Of a stretch of 64,000 nt of DNA, positions 43,963-53,581 are shown in pieces. The stretch covers positions 1 to 64,000 of the forward strand of contig NZ_PQMB01000009.1 of the NCBI RefSeq assembly GCF_002918555.1. Reading direction: 5' to 3'. Below the pieces are notes generated by a model. It had not been told where the DNA came from. It searched no databases and was given only the letters and a program-made list of their open reading frames with translations. Positions within the stretch are counted from its first letter, which is position 1; the number at the start of each line of letters is the position of its first letter. This DNA comes from Citrobacter amalonaticus (lineage in GTDB: Bacteria > Pseudomonadota > Gammaproteobacteria > Enterobacterales > Enterobacteriaceae). The position numbers were made by a program, and so were the translations under genes.

Positions 43963-45164
43963 TGTCGATAGAACAGGATGCGGCCAGTGACGGCAGAAAA
44001 ACGCTGGCGCTGATTAGCGTCGCCATCATCATTGTTGCCGCCGTAGGGTATCTGGGCTGGGGATGGCTGCAGCAGTCCGCCATCCCCGAATCGCAGTACA
44101 ACCTGAATCGCGTGGCCAACAATGCGCCGGTCTCCGCGCAGGAGAGCCAGCAGTACCGTGAATTACTCAGGCTGGCCAACCAGCAGGGCGCACAGGAGGC
44201 TGAAAACGATGGCAACAGTTTCGTGGCCTCGCTCAGCGAAAGTTCTCAGCATGACGACGTGCCCGTTGTTCCCCGCGTTCAGGCCACGCCGGTAGCCCTG
44301 GATACGCGTAACGGAACTTCTCCCCAGGATACAGGACAACAGGGCGGGCTGAATGATGAGCAAAAACAGCAGATCACTAATCTGCTCACGCAGCTGAATG
44401 CGCGCTGGCAGACCAGCGACATGCAGCTGGCCTCCGCCTTTGGCAGTGAGGGACAGGACGGAGCCTCGCCTTTCAGCCAGTGGGCTCAGAGCGTACCGGG
44501 TCTGGCATCACCCCCTCCCCAACCGGCGGCACAGACCACTGCAGGCGGATCAACGTCGGGCACAACCTCACGCATCAACATACCGGGATTAAGCCGCTAT
44601 CCGGGCACGATCGACACCGCCATTGATTCTGATAACCCGGAGTCAAAAGTGCTGGCCATCATCCCGGCCGGTAAGCTGGCAGGCGCCACGCTGGCGGCAC
44701 CCAATGTCCAGCTTGCCGGCGATGGCGTCATTGTGAATTTCAAAACGCTCGCGTTCAACGGCATGACCTGCACCATCGATGCGTATGCGCAGGATGATGA
44801 AACCCAGCGTTCATCCATCGCCAGCAGCGTCAATCACCGGTATGTCACCCGCATCATTTTGCCCGCACTCGCCAACGGCCTGGGCAAAGTGGGCCAGCTG
44901 TACGAGGACAGCAACACGCAGATCCTGACCACCAACAGCGGGACCGTCACAGGACGAACCGGCTCCCCGGACAGCAAAGCCGTCGCCGGCGTCATCGCGG
45001 GCGGTATCGGGCAACAGACCGCGCAGGTGATGACGCAGGATGCGTCCCGGCTGCCGGTCACACAGGCCAACGTTGACCGCCGTCAGGTGGTCTCCATTCT
45101 GTTTATGAAACCCGTCACTGACAAAGACTGCACCCCCACGCCCGCAGGAGAAAATGCGAAATGA
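43962..45164 (+). CDS. traO: TraO, DotG/IcmE-like channel protein
   Basis: 400 residues. An N-terminal membrane helix (ISVAIIIVAAVGYLGWGWL) and a periplasmic linker precede a C-terminal VirB10-like domain with IPGLSRYPGTIDTAIDSD, KVLAIIPAGKLAGATLAAPN and NHRYVTRIILPALANGLG. DotG spans both membranes as the central channel. It overlaps traP by four bases. Confidence 0.9.
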   Translation: MSIEQDAASDGRKTLALISVAIIIVAAVGYLGWGWLQQSAIPESQYNLNRVANNAPVSAQESQQYRELLRLANQQGAQEAENDGNSFVASLSESSQHDDVPVVPRVQATPVALDTRNGTSPQDTGQQGGLNDEQKQQITNLLTQLNARWQTSDMQLASAFGSEGQDGASPFSQWAQSVPGLASPPPQPAAQTTAGGSTSGTTSRINIPGLSRYPGTIDTAIDSDNPESKVLAIIPAGKLAGATLAAPNVQLAGDGVIVNFKTLAFNGMTCTIDAYAQDDETQRSSIASSVNHRYVTRIILPALANGLGKVGQLYEDSNTQILTTNSGTVTGRTGSPDSKAVAGVIAGGIGQQTAQVMTQDASRLPVTQANVDRRQVVSILFMKPVTDKDCTPTPAGENAK

Positions 45165-45916
45165 AACCACACTTTGACCCTGAGCTCGACGCCCCCGTTC
45201 CCCTGGATGACGAGGCGTTACAGGCCGATGAACCCATAACGCCCTCTGCCAGGCCTGCAAAGCGCCCGTTATGGGATCAGCCTAAAGTCCAGATCGCCGC
45301 GCTGGCGGTTTTTGCCGTTCTCGGGCTGACCTGGAAAATGTCCGGCAGCAGTACCCCCCCGACCGCCCAGCCACAGTTCACGGCAATGGAGCCGGTAAGT
45401 ACGCCCGCGCCGGTGACGGTGGATTCGCCCGTCCGGGATGAATCCTTACCGGCGCAACAGCCGGATGTGCCGGTGACCGAAGACATCCCGCCAGCGGCAG
45501 CGCCGCATTCAGAGACGGATTCTCTCGCCGGGGAAGTGTCCCGGGCACTGAACTCACAGCAGGTCTACAGCGAGAAAACCCGGGAAGGGCTGACCGCCGT
45601 TGCCCGGCGTCTGGATAATCTGGAGCGACAGGTCGCTGAACTGAAGCAACAACGTCAGGCCCCTCCGGCAGCGGTCAGACAGGCCACGGTAGCCACCACA
45701 GTCTCCCCTGCCCCGAAATCCTCGCGAACATCGTCCTCCCGGGCCTGGTCCGGTAACGGAGCAAAGGTGAACAGCCTCTATCCGGGGCTGGCCTGGGTGA
45801 CCTGGCAGGGAAGCAGCTGGGCGCTGCGGCCCGGAGACCGATTTGCGGGGGCGACGGTGTTACGCATCGATGAGAGTAAACGGGAAGTGGTGACGTCATC
45901 GGGGGTCATCCGTTAA
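45161..45916 (+). CDS. traP: TraP-like transfer protein
   Basis: 251 residues. One membrane helix at about 43-60 (VQIAALAVFAVLGLTWKM), a Pro-rich periplasmic linker, a coiled coil (LTAVARRLDNLERQVAELKQ) and a C-terminal domain (LYPGLAWVTWQGSSWALRPG). Order and topology match R64 TraP, a proposed counterpart of IcmG/DotF. The start lies in the traO stop. Confidence 0.83.
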   Translation: MKPHFDPELDAPVPLDDEALQADEPITPSARPAKRPLWDQPKVQIAALAVFAVLGLTWKMSGSSTPPTAQPQFTAMEPVSTPAPVTVDSPVRDESLPAQQPDVPVTEDIPPAAAPHSETDSLAGEVSRALNSQQVYSEKTREGLTAVARRLDNLERQVAELKQQRQAPPAAVRQATVATTVSPAPKSSRTSSSRAWSGNGAKVNSLYPGLAWVTWQGSSWALRPGDRFAGATVLRIDESKREVVTSSGVIR

Positions 45917-45925
45917 GGAGCCGAT

Positions 45926-46456
45926 ATGGACTTTGTCCAGATGCTGGCGAATGCGACCAACAACCTGTCAGCCATCACAACGCAACTGGTTCTGGCCATC
46001 GCCGGCGTGGGGGGCATTGCCCTCATTATTTTGTATCTGTCCGGGCAGGCAGGCCGGACGCGCCGGGGTCAGCGGACGGACTCCGGTGGTACCTTTCTGG
46101 CTGTTCTGCTGCTGACCTGCTGCATTATCAGCCTCGAAAGCGTCGTGAATGCCGGTTCAAACCAGTTTGCACTCGGGGCCGTCACCTTCGATGCCATCTC
46201 TTACGTTCCCGAAGCCCGTTATGGCCCGGCCGCCGTGGCGGTGAATGCCGGTCTGACGGCCCTGCAGTCGATCGGGTGGATATTTGCGCTCAACGGACTG
46301 TTACGCCTGCGACGCTCCCAGAAAGATGGCCACACCGGCTTAACTCGCGGGGATGACATCTCTTCAGGTATTAAACGCTTTATCTGCGGTGTGCTTCTTG
46401 TCTGCAATCCTTCGGTGCTCAGCGCCCTACAAAACACAATCAACATTCACTGGTAA
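45926..46456 (+). CDS. traQ: TraQ-like inner-membrane protein
   Basis: 176 residues. Membrane segments at about 20-38 (LVLAIAGVGGIALIILYL), about 53-70 (FLAVLLLTCCIISLESV) and about 105-122 (ALQSIGWIFALNGLLRL), with a fourth near the end. Assigned by place between traP and traR and by topology; related to the DotE/IcmC-type proteins of IVB systems. Confidence 0.82.
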   Translation: MDFVQMLANATNNLSAITTQLVLAIAGVGGIALIILYLSGQAGRTRRGQRTDSGGTFLAVLLLTCCIISLESVVNAGSNQFALGAVTFDAISYVPEARYGPAAVAVNAGLTALQSIGWIFALNGLLRLRRSQKDGHTGLTRGDDISSGIKRFICGVLLVCNPSVLSALQNTINIHW

Positions 46457-46471
46457 CAACTAAGGAATATT

Positions 46472-46870
46472 ATGGAAATCCTGAAAAATATGATACTGCG
46501 GACTGCAGTAGAACTCTCCCTGCGCGTCTGGCAGGTGCGCCGTCGTACATCGCTGTGGCTGAGTGGACTGGTATTGAGCGCGCTGGCCAGTCAGCCTGCA
46601 CATGCCGCGGGTGATGACCTCGGCGGTATGGTAAAAAGCGGACTTAGCTTTTTCACCGATATCAAGGAGCCGCTCCTGGATGCCGCGCCGGTAATTGGTC
46701 TGATATTTATTATTCTGGCATTGCTGATGATGCGCTGGAAAAAGAATAACCCCAATATCAAACCGTGGGAGATTGCCGTTATGTTTGGGGTTGGCCTGTT
46801 TTTACTGGCACTGAGTCAAATCGCCAGCCGTGGTCAGAAACAGCTGGGTTTAAACCCGGTCGGATTCTGA
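46472..46870 (+). CDS. traR: TraR-like inner-membrane protein
   Basis: 132 residues. An N-terminal signal-like stretch ends near LASQPAHAAG, then two membrane helices (LLDAAPVIGLIFIILALLMM and IAVMFGVGLFLLALSQIA). Place and size fit R64 TraR, related to DotP/IcmD. TAAGGA precedes the ATG. It should not be confused with the F-plasmid TraR zinc-finger protein. Confidence 0.82.
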   Translation: MEILKNMILRTAVELSLRVWQVRRRTSLWLSGLVLSALASQPAHAAGDDLGGMVKSGLSFFTDIKEPLLDAAPVIGLIFIILALLMMRWKKNNPNIKPWEIAVMFGVGLFLLALSQIASRGQKQLGLNPVGF

Positions 46871-46927
46871 TAACGCGTGATCCCCGGTTCTGCCGGGGAG
46901 TTTCACTGGCGTCCCAAAGGTATAATA

Positions 46928-47380
46928 ATGATTAACTTCTTAAGAAAAACGTCTTTATGGATAAATAAAGCAACAGGAAACACTACCTTTCAATTTATAC
47001 TCATCTTTATTGCCGGAATAATCGCAGGGTATCAGGCGGGAGAACAAACTAAATTTTACAATCTGTCGAAAGATCCGCAAGCATCGCTTGTGGAATTGAT
47101 ATACAAGAAATGTGGAGGTAATACAATTGTAGTGAAAGACATCAGAGGCCCGTGGACGACGGAGCAAATGACATGCTGGAGTGAGGAACTTACTCATGCC
47201 AGTGATAACACATTCAAAACTGAGATGTATTTTAAAATCAGTAAATTTATCCATGAATGCAACCTCAAAAAAGAAGACCGAAAAAAATGTCTGGACAACA
47301 TTTCATCTGAATATCAAAGGCGACTGGATAAATATCGAGAACTTAAAACCCTGATGAGTGAATCATCCCGATATAATTAA
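46928..47380 (+). CDS. Membrane-anchored protein of unknown function at the traS place
   Basis: 150 residues from the ATG at 46928 (AAAGG upstream), preferred over an in-frame ATG at 46877. One N-terminal membrane helix (FQFILIFIAGIIAGY) precedes a Lys/Glu-rich domain with four Cys (KKCGG, TCWSEE, HECNLK, KCLDN). It is clearly AT-richer than the tra genes on both sides. It lies where R64 has traS; I cannot tell whether it is a diverged TraS or a newcomer. Confidence 0.6.
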   Translation: MINFLRKTSLWINKATGNTTFQFILIFIAGIIAGYQAGEQTKFYNLSKDPQASLVELIYKKCGGNTIVVKDIRGPWTTEQMTCWSEELTHASDNTFKTEMYFKISKFIHECNLKKEDRKKCLDNISSEYQRRLDKYRELKTLMSESSRYN

Positions 47381-47484
47381 CCGGGAGTAACAGTGTACAC
47401 TACAGCAACAAAGATTTTAAAGAGCATAATTAAACAATACTCCCTGTGGAGCAATCAACACCCCTGTTTAATAAAGGTGTATTT

Positions 47485-47751
47485 ATGATAACAGAAGGTA
47501 TCATTCTAAAAACTGAAATACTTAGTGAATATATCTATACTTTAAAACTAATCTGGCTCTTAACTGAAAATAACTTATTGAGTAACCAGATGAAAGAAGG
47601 TTACACAAAGGAACAGTTAATTGATGAACTGAAAGAAGCTGTAAAAAAAACAACGCTATCAGAACTCTTATCAGACACTGGCCACTATGAACTTGCTGAA
47701 TCCATCTTTTTCATTATTGAGCAAAGAGTCAATGAATGCAGCAAGTTGTAA
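47485..47751 (+). CDS. Small AT-rich gene of unknown function
   Basis: 88 residues from the ATG at 47485 (AAAGGTG upstream). Acidic, helical, with IYTLKLIWLLTENNLLSNQM and KEGYTKEQLIDELKEAVKK; no family recognised. It is in the same direction as tra and is AT-rich like its neighbours, so it probably came with them. Confidence 0.55.
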   Translation: MITEGIILKTEILSEYIYTLKLIWLLTENNLLSNQMKEGYTKEQLIDELKEAVKKTTLSELLSDTGHYELAESIFFIIEQRVNECSKL

Positions 47752-47766
47752 ATCAAACAACACTTT

Positions 47767-48351
47767 TCAAAACCACTCTCTTATATCTGCGACCCTTTTA
47801 TTACTCAGAGTTAAAAGAAGATTCTGTATTTGTTCCCACTTTGAATTTGAATTCACTGTCGTAATAAGATGGTCCACTTCAACATTCTTGCAATACTTAT
47901 AGTGATCTAAAGAATAGAAACATCTACAGGCAAGAGGCCTTACAGAATAGATTGTACACCTTGCATTATCTACATCAAGAAAAGGACAGTAAGAATTCTT
48001 ATAGCTTACCCTTTTGATGGCATTGTAATCATTAATAACTTTACCAGCTTCATAAGAAATTAACTCTGCTTCCATCAATGTTACATCCACTGGGATTTTA
48101 CAGCAATATGCACAGCCATTTTGACAAACAGAAAATTTACTAACATTCATCTCATCGCCAATTTCATCTGCCGCTTTTAACAAGTTATAGGTACGCACCA
48201 AAAGGTCACTCTCTGTTAGCCCTTTAATTAAATATGATTTCAATTTTTCAGGTTTAAATTCTCCATTTACCGGCAATCGTCGGCCAGCACGCTTTGGATT
48301 ATAATTTTTAAGACGCTTTTTTATTTCAGCATCATCATTACACACTTTCAT
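47767..48351 (-). CDS. YkgJ-family Cys-cluster protein
   Basis: 195 residues from the ATG at 48351, directly after AAGGAG; an earlier ATG at 48372 is in frame. The cluster CQNGCAYCCKIPVDVTLMEA followed by YCPFL..DNARCTIYSVRPLACRCF is the UPF0153/YkgJ pattern, thought to bind zinc or iron-sulfur. Function unknown. It runs against the tra operon, is AT-rich and is not part of known IncI transfer regions, so it looks like inserted cargo. Confidence 0.8.
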   Translation of the reverse strand: MKVCNDDAEIKKRLKNYNPKRAGRRLPVNGEFKPEKLKSYLIKGLTESDLLVRTYNLLKAADEIGDEMNVSKFSVCQNGCAYCCKIPVDVTLMEAELISYEAGKVINDYNAIKRVSYKNSYCPFLDVDNARCTIYSVRPLACRCFYSLDHYKYCKNVEVDHLITTVNSNSKWEQIQNLLLTLSNKRVADIREWF

Positions 48352-48457
48352 TCCAACTCCTTTTTTGAACATCGTATAACAATATATATCTACAGGGTAA
48401 CACAGACCTCATTTACTATTTACGTTATATTGCGGCCTTCCCGCATAAGGTGTCTTC

Positions 48458-48682
48458 ATGCCTGAGTCAGACCTCAAACATACCATTGCCGATAACACCC
48501 CAGAAACAGCTAACGCAGAGCGGAACGCCTGTGTGCAGTCACTCGGGTGTGAATGCGAATATTACGCCCTTCCTTGCGAATTACCTCATTCAAAGCCGGC
48601 TCCGTTTTATCTATCAGAGCGCCCTCACCAGGGACATTCGCTTTTTTATGGTCCTTCGTCCAGGAGATGTTGTGATGCCTGA
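48458..48682 (+). pseudogene. traT': Partial duplicate of the traT start
   Basis: An ATG at 48458 with AAGG upstream starts MPESDLKHTIADNTPETANA...SLGCECEY, which matches the true TraT start (48675 onward, MPELDLKQTIAGETPETDSA...SLGCECEY) at most positions in protein and DNA over about 115 bp. After that the two sequences part and this frame ends at 48682. Its base composition is tra-like, unlike the AT-rich cargo before it. It is probably a relic of an insertion or recombination with a related plasmid. Confidence 0.75.
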
Positions 48683-49283
48683 ATTAGACCTCAAACAGAC
48701 CATTGCCGGTGAAACCCCGGAAACAGACAGCGCAGAGCGTAACGCCCATGCTCAGTCACTCGGCTGCGAATGCGAATACTGTGGTTATCCTTCCGGCCAC
48801 AATACAGCGATACACCGTGACGGAAATCCACTCAATCGCGATGACAGCAACCTGACGGTCGTCGATCCCTTCTGCCGCGCATGGCGGGAACTCAACACGC
48901 TCAATGCCGATAATGCGGTGATGGCGTTGCTTCCCGGCATTTCATCAGTGGATATCAGTCATTTGCAACGCACTATCCACATTGCTCTCCATTGTGACGA
49001 TGCGGCCACACGGGCAGATGCCCGCCAGTTACTGGACTGGCTCACCGAACATAACGCACTCGCCGAAAAGCGTTTCGACACGTCACATCCGGACGCGTTT
49101 GCGCAGGCGCTGCACCGGACAGCCCCCTCGCAACGTCATGAAACCCGGGTGGCATGGCGTCATATCGCACCGGTACTCAACCCGGCCCGTCTGCCTGACC
49201 CCACAGAGTTAACCCCACTGGAGTCCACAACGGACTGGTGGCCAATGATGTACCAACATTACCGCACGCAGGGTGGCGCATGA
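48675..49283 (+). CDS. traT: TraT, IcmJ/DotN-like protein
   Basis: 202 residues from the ATG at 48675 (CAGGAG eight bases upstream). The frame is open further back to 48450, but that part runs across the duplicated start. It has the Cys/His pattern CECEYCGYPSGHNTAIHRDGN and DPFCRAW of IcmJ/DotN, an HNH-like zinc fold that in Legionella sits on the DotL coupling complex. R64 TraT is its transfer counterpart and is essential. traU starts in its stop codon. Confidence 0.87.
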   Translation: MPELDLKQTIAGETPETDSAERNAHAQSLGCECEYCGYPSGHNTAIHRDGNPLNRDDSNLTVVDPFCRAWRELNTLNADNAVMALLPGISSVDISHLQRTIHIALHCDDAATRADARQLLDWLTEHNALAEKRFDTSHPDAFAQALHRTAPSQRHETRVAWRHIAPVLNPARLPDPTELTPLESTTDWWPMMYQHYRTQGGA

Positions 49284-52200
49284 TCATCGATAAAATTGAA
49301 GACGCATTTGCGTGGCTTTCACGCTACACGCTGGGAGAAAACTTCGCAGACTACTGCGATTTGCGCACGGTCATTGGCTTAACCGCCGATGACAAAATCC
49401 GCCATCCGTCGATGGACGCCCCGTATATTCAGGTCACCAAAAATAATGACTATGTCAGTTGCCTGGAAATTAAAGGGGCATTTCGTGAGTTCAGTTTCGA
49501 AGAGGTTGCTGAAGGACTGCCACCGAAGTCCGGCACCTTTCAGTTCTTCTACACGAATCTGGCCGACAAGCTCACCGGCGATTTTAAAGAACTGGGCCAT
49601 AAACTCAGCATTGTCTTTGAGCACGACCCCGATCGCGGCCAGGAGGAAATGACAGAACTGATGAAGCCAGTGCGTCGTGGATGGAAGCAGCTTCATCTCG
49701 ACATGGATGATCTGGCTCTGGAGCGTATCGAAAAAATGACGCCCTGGCTGGCGAGAGAGCGGGTTTTTCTCGTTATTTACACCGCCATTGGCGCCCTGCC
49801 CGCAGATGAACTGAAAAGCGAGATCCGCCGTCAGAATGCTGTCGGTGAACTCCCGGAATCCCGTTTATCACAAAACCCACTTTATGCCGAATTTGAAGGC
49901 CTGAAGCTTCGCCATGACGCGTTTATGGATAAGCTCATCTTTGACATGAACGCCGGGAACAATGGTGTCTCTGTGCGTCTGATGGATGCGCATGAAACGG
50001 GACGCGTGATCCGCGACGAGATTGAAAAAAGCAGCACGTCGCCGTCCTGGCAACCGCTTCTTCCCGGCGACAGGGTGATGCCTCACGGCCGCCTGCGGGG
50101 GGACGGGAAAGATATCAGCGCCTGTCTGGCACCGCATCTCAACTATCAGTATTGCGACACGCAAATCGACACCGACGGACCTTTCGTGGAGGTGGACGAT
50201 TTTTGCCACGGCCAGCTGGCCATGACGTTGTTTCCGCAGCGTCCTCAGACATTCCCGGAGCTGTTTGCCAACGTCCCCCGGCAGATCCCGTGGCGCGTAC
50301 GTTTTGACCTGATGCCGGGCGGGGCCTCGCAGCTGGGATACAAAAATTTCCTGCTGACCTTTCTGGCCATCATTCCGGCGCTACGCCAGCAGTATGAATC
50401 GGTGCAGTGGTTACTGAAGCGCGACAAGAAAGATCCGGTAGTCAGCCTGAGCGTCACTGCGAGCACATGGCACCGGGACAAAAAAACCATGAAACGTAAC
50501 CTCACGTTACTGAAAAAATCACTTCAGGGCTGGGGTATCTGTAATGTCACCGGCACTTTCGGCGATCCGGTCCGGGCATGGGTGTCAACGCTGCCGGCCG
50601 CCTCCAGCTACAGCGGCCCGAATCTGATGTTCTCCCCGCTGACTGATGCCCTGCGTTTGCTTCCCCTGCAGCAGCCGTGCAGCCCCTGGTCGGAAGGAAA
50701 TGTGATTTACCTGACCCCCGGCCGAAAACCGTTTGTCATCAGGCTGGCCAGTGCCCTGCAGGAGAAACACACGGAACTGGTGATGGGGCCTCCCGGTTCA
50801 GGTAAATCAGTTCTCTGTAACAGCAGTCATATCTCTTTCCTGACCAACACCAATACCGACCTGCCCTTTATGTTGCTCATCGATAAAGGGTATACCGCGC
50901 AGGGATTCCACGACATCGTCTATGACGCGCTGCCGGACGATGCCAAACACAAAATCGTCAGTATCGTGCTGAAAAATACGGCAGAGCACTGTCGTAACCC
51001 GATGGATATTCAGTTGGGACTTAAAGCCCCGTTGAGTACCGAACGGGATTATATTCTCACTCTGCTCAAAAGCCTGTGTGCAGATCCTGCGACAGGTCTG
51101 CCCCCGGACCCGACCAGCTGTGCCGATATTCTGGGGAGGATCGTCGACAGTGCATTCAAAGAAAAAGGCGAAATTAACCCCTCACGCTATGGTGTCGGGC
51201 TGGTTCCTGAAGTGGATCGTGCCCTGGAGGAAAGCGGCATACTGCATGACCATTCTCCGGAATGGTGGGCGTCTGCCACATGGTATGAAGTCCGCGACAT
51301 GCTTATTGACAAAGGCTATGTCTCTGAAGCCTCACGAGCCCAGGGACAGGCAGTCCCGCTGATTAACGACCTGCAAAATGAGCTCAACCGCAAGGAACTG
51401 GCGGACGCATTCGAGGGGGTGACACGGCCAGGGACCCAGGAATCGTTACTGCAGTATGTTTCCCGTTGTCTGGCCAAAGCACTGACCGATTATCCGGTAC
51501 TGTCAGGCAGGACACGGCTTGTGTTCAGTCCGGAAACGCGGATCGTGATTATCGATGTTAACAACGTCGCAGGAAAAACCACCCCGGAAGGCAAACTGAA
51601 GACCGGCATCATGTACCAGTTTGCGCGCCAGATTGGCGGCGGGAATGATTTTTACCTCCCGCAGATTCAGGATGAACTCTACGCCAGCCTGGACCCGCGT
51701 TACATCCCTCTGCACAGGAAACGTATTGAGCAGCTTGATCAGGAAACCAAGCTGATCTTTATCGATGAGATGCACAACATCAAAGGGGTGCCGGCATTAT
51801 GGGATGCGTTGCAGACCGAAGACCGTGAGCAGCGTAAGTTCGGCATACGTACAGTCTTTGCCTCGCAGTATGTGGACGACTATCCCCCTGACCTGCTTGA
51901 AAGTGCCAACTCCATCTATCTGATGCGCGTCCGTGAAAAAGATTTCGAGCTGCTCAGTAAGTCCTGTCAGATCCCGGAGATAACCCTCCGGCGTCTGTTG
52001 ATGACACCACCTGGTGCTGCCCCCGATGGTTCAGGTACCACCTTCCTGGGAATATTCAAAACCTCACGCGGCAACGTGGCACAATTACTGAAGCATGCCG
52101 TGGGGCCACGGGAACTGTGGGCGCTGAACTCCACGCCGCAAAACCGTGCCCTGAGAAATCGGCTCACAGCCAGTCTCGGGTCGCGTACTGCCCGCGAGCT

Positions 52201-52342
52201 GCTGGCGTCAAAATTCCCGCACGGCAGCGCCGTGGCGCAAATCGATTATATGAAAGCAAAAGCGGGTAACGATGATGGAACCAGCACGGTAAACCGCCTG
52301 GCCGATCAACTCCTCAACGAATACGGCTACCTGCAAGGGTAA
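49280..52342 (+). CDS. traU: TraU, DotO/IcmB-like ATPase
   Basis: 1020 residues from the ATG overlapping the traT stop; an in-frame ATG at 49238 lies inside traT. Walker A GPPGSGKS is at about 503-510 and Walker B LIFIDEMHNIKG at about 830, the VirB4-type layout. It is the large cytoplasmic energy source of the IVB channel, working with TraJ (DotB). The length agrees with R64 TraU (about 1,014). Confidence 0.93.
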   Translation: MIIDKIEDAFAWLSRYTLGENFADYCDLRTVIGLTADDKIRHPSMDAPYIQVTKNNDYVSCLEIKGAFREFSFEEVAEGLPPKSGTFQFFYTNLADKLTGDFKELGHKLSIVFEHDPDRGQEEMTELMKPVRRGWKQLHLDMDDLALERIEKMTPWLARERVFLVIYTAIGALPADELKSEIRRQNAVGELPESRLSQNPLYAEFEGLKLRHDAFMDKLIFDMNAGNNGVSVRLMDAHETGRVIRDEIEKSSTSPSWQPLLPGDRVMPHGRLRGDGKDISACLAPHLNYQYCDTQIDTDGPFVEVDDFCHGQLAMTLFPQRPQTFPELFANVPRQIPWRVRFDLMPGGASQLGYKNFLLTFLAIIPALRQQYESVQWLLKRDKKDPVVSLSVTASTWHRDKKTMKRNLTLLKKSLQGWGICNVTGTFGDPVRAWVSTLPAASSYSGPNLMFSPLTDALRLLPLQQPCSPWSEGNVIYLTPGRKPFVIRLASALQEKHTELVMGPPGSGKSVLCNSSHISFLTNTNTDLPFMLLIDKGYTAQGFHDIVYDALPDDAKHKIVSIVLKNTAEHCRNPMDIQLGLKAPLSTERDYILTLLKSLCADPATGLPPDPTSCADILGRIVDSAFKEKGEINPSRYGVGLVPEVDRALEESGILHDHSPEWWASATWYEVRDMLIDKGYVSEASRAQGQAVPLINDLQNELNRKELADAFEGVTRPGTQESLLQYVSRCLAKALTDYPVLSGRTRLVFSPETRIVIIDVNNVAGKTTPEGKLKTGIMYQFARQIGGGNDFYLPQIQDELYASLDPRYIPLHRKRIEQLDQETKLIFIDEMHNIKGVPALWDALQTEDREQRKFGIRTVFASQYVDDYPPDLLESANSIYLMRVREKDFELLSKSCQIPEITLRRLLMTPPGAAPDGSGTTFLGIFKTSRGNVAQLLKHAVGPRELWALNSTPQNRALRNRLTASLGSRTARELLASKFPHGSAVAQIDYMKAKAGNDDGTSTVNRLADQLLNEYGYLQG

Positions 52343-52360
52343 ATTCACAGAGAGCTAAAC

Positions 52361-53581
52361 ATGGATAACTATATTCGCCGGTGTTCCCGGCCCGCTGTCT
52401 TTACGGTGTCCCTTATTTCATTGCTTATGACCTCACCGGCACTGGCCCTGACGGTCAACGTCAACAGCAGTATCCCGGTGACAACGCAGATTGTCCCTCA
52501 GCTCAGTACGGCCAACGGCACACTGACAGAAATTGCCACCACACAGCATCAGGTGGGGGCGGCCATCAATGCCAGCGCCAACAAGATTTCATCCTCAATT
52601 GAGCAGGCAGAACAGTCCAGGGCCACACAGGACAGTTTTGCGCGTCAGTCTGAACGGCTGGAGCAGTCGCGCCGCAGTTTTGCCGTGCCCGAAACCATCT
52701 GCACAGAGTCAACATCAGGCTCGGCTGCGCGGGTCAGCAGCCAGGCGCGCGCCACGCAGAGCAGCTATTCCAGAGGCGGTGGCGTCAGTAACAAAACCAT
52801 CAAGCGCGCACTGACCGACGCCACCCCGGCGCCGGAGCAGGTTCAGTACCAGAGTGCCGCCATCCACGGGCAGTGGTGTGATGAAACCGATTATGCCGCG
52901 TATGGCGGTACCGACCTGTGCCCATCTGTATCGCAGTATCCGGGCGGTGACAAGCAACTGGCCTCCCTGCTCGACGGGGCCGGTAAACCGGGCAAAACGC
53001 CTGACCTGACGTTCACGCAGACGCAGATTGATGCCGCCGTCGCTTACACCCTCAATACCACAGCGCCCGCAGCGGGTCGCCAGCTGGGGAAAGGTGAAGT
53101 TAAAACCGCTTCGGGCAAACAGTATGCCGGCATGATGACACAGTACGAGGGCCTCATGGATGCGGCCCGGGAGCCACAGATGGCCATGATTGCAGCCAGT
53201 ACCCCCAACAAGGCCACAAGGGATGCCCTGAAAGATGCGCTCAAGGTGCCGTCAGCACAAAGCTATTTCGACGACACTGCATCAGAGCAGGCACGCTCAT
53301 CCGGAGAGTTATCCCAGCGGGAGTTTGAGTCGTTTGAGGTGGGCAGGCGCTATGCAAACACTGCCTACTTATCTGACCTGCAGCAGATGGAAGGTGACAA
53401 CCTCATCCGGGAAAAAATCCGCGTGCAGAACCTGGGGAACTGGCTGGCGCTGGCCTCAAAGCGTGAGCTGGAAAAGAACAATATTCTCACCGGGCAGGTG
53501 CTTGCCCTGCTGGCCACGGAGCATTACCGGCCGCAGCTGGCTGCCAAAATGGAGCAGGTGAAAGCGGGGAACGCCAGATGA
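52361..53581 (+). CDS. traW: TraW-like transfer protein
   Basis: 406 residues. Signal peptide (VSLISLLMTSPALA), a coiled-coil part (AINASANKISSSIEQAEQSR) and a globular C-terminal half with LCPSVSQYPGGDKQLASLLD. Place before traX/traY fits R64 TraW, an essential protein of unknown mechanism. R64 traV, which lies between traU and traW, is missing here: the gap is only 18 bp. Confidence 0.83.
   Translation: MDNYIRRCSRPAVFTVSLISLLMTSPALALTVNVNSSIPVTTQIVPQLSTANGTLTEIATTQHQVGAAINASANKISSSIEQAEQSRATQDSFARQSERLEQSRRSFAVPETICTESTSGSAARVSSQARATQSSYSRGGGVSNKTIKRALTDATPAPEQVQYQSAAIHGQWCDETDYAAYGGTDLCPSVSQYPGGDKQLASLLDGAGKPGKTPDLTFTQTQIDAAVAYTLNTTAPAAGRQLGKGEVKTASGKQYAGMMTQYEGLMDAAREPQMAMIAASTPNKATRDALKDALKVPSAQSYFDDTASEQARSSGELSQREFESFEVGRRYANTAYLSDLQQMEGDNLIREKIRVQNLGNWLALASKRELEKNNILTGQVLALLATEHYRPQLAAKMEQVKAGNAR

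Noticed and set aside
48450-48674. Longer N-terminus for TraT from 48450
   Set aside because: The frame there runs through the duplicated traT start in another phase; CAGGAG and the duplicated homology both point to the ATG at 48675.
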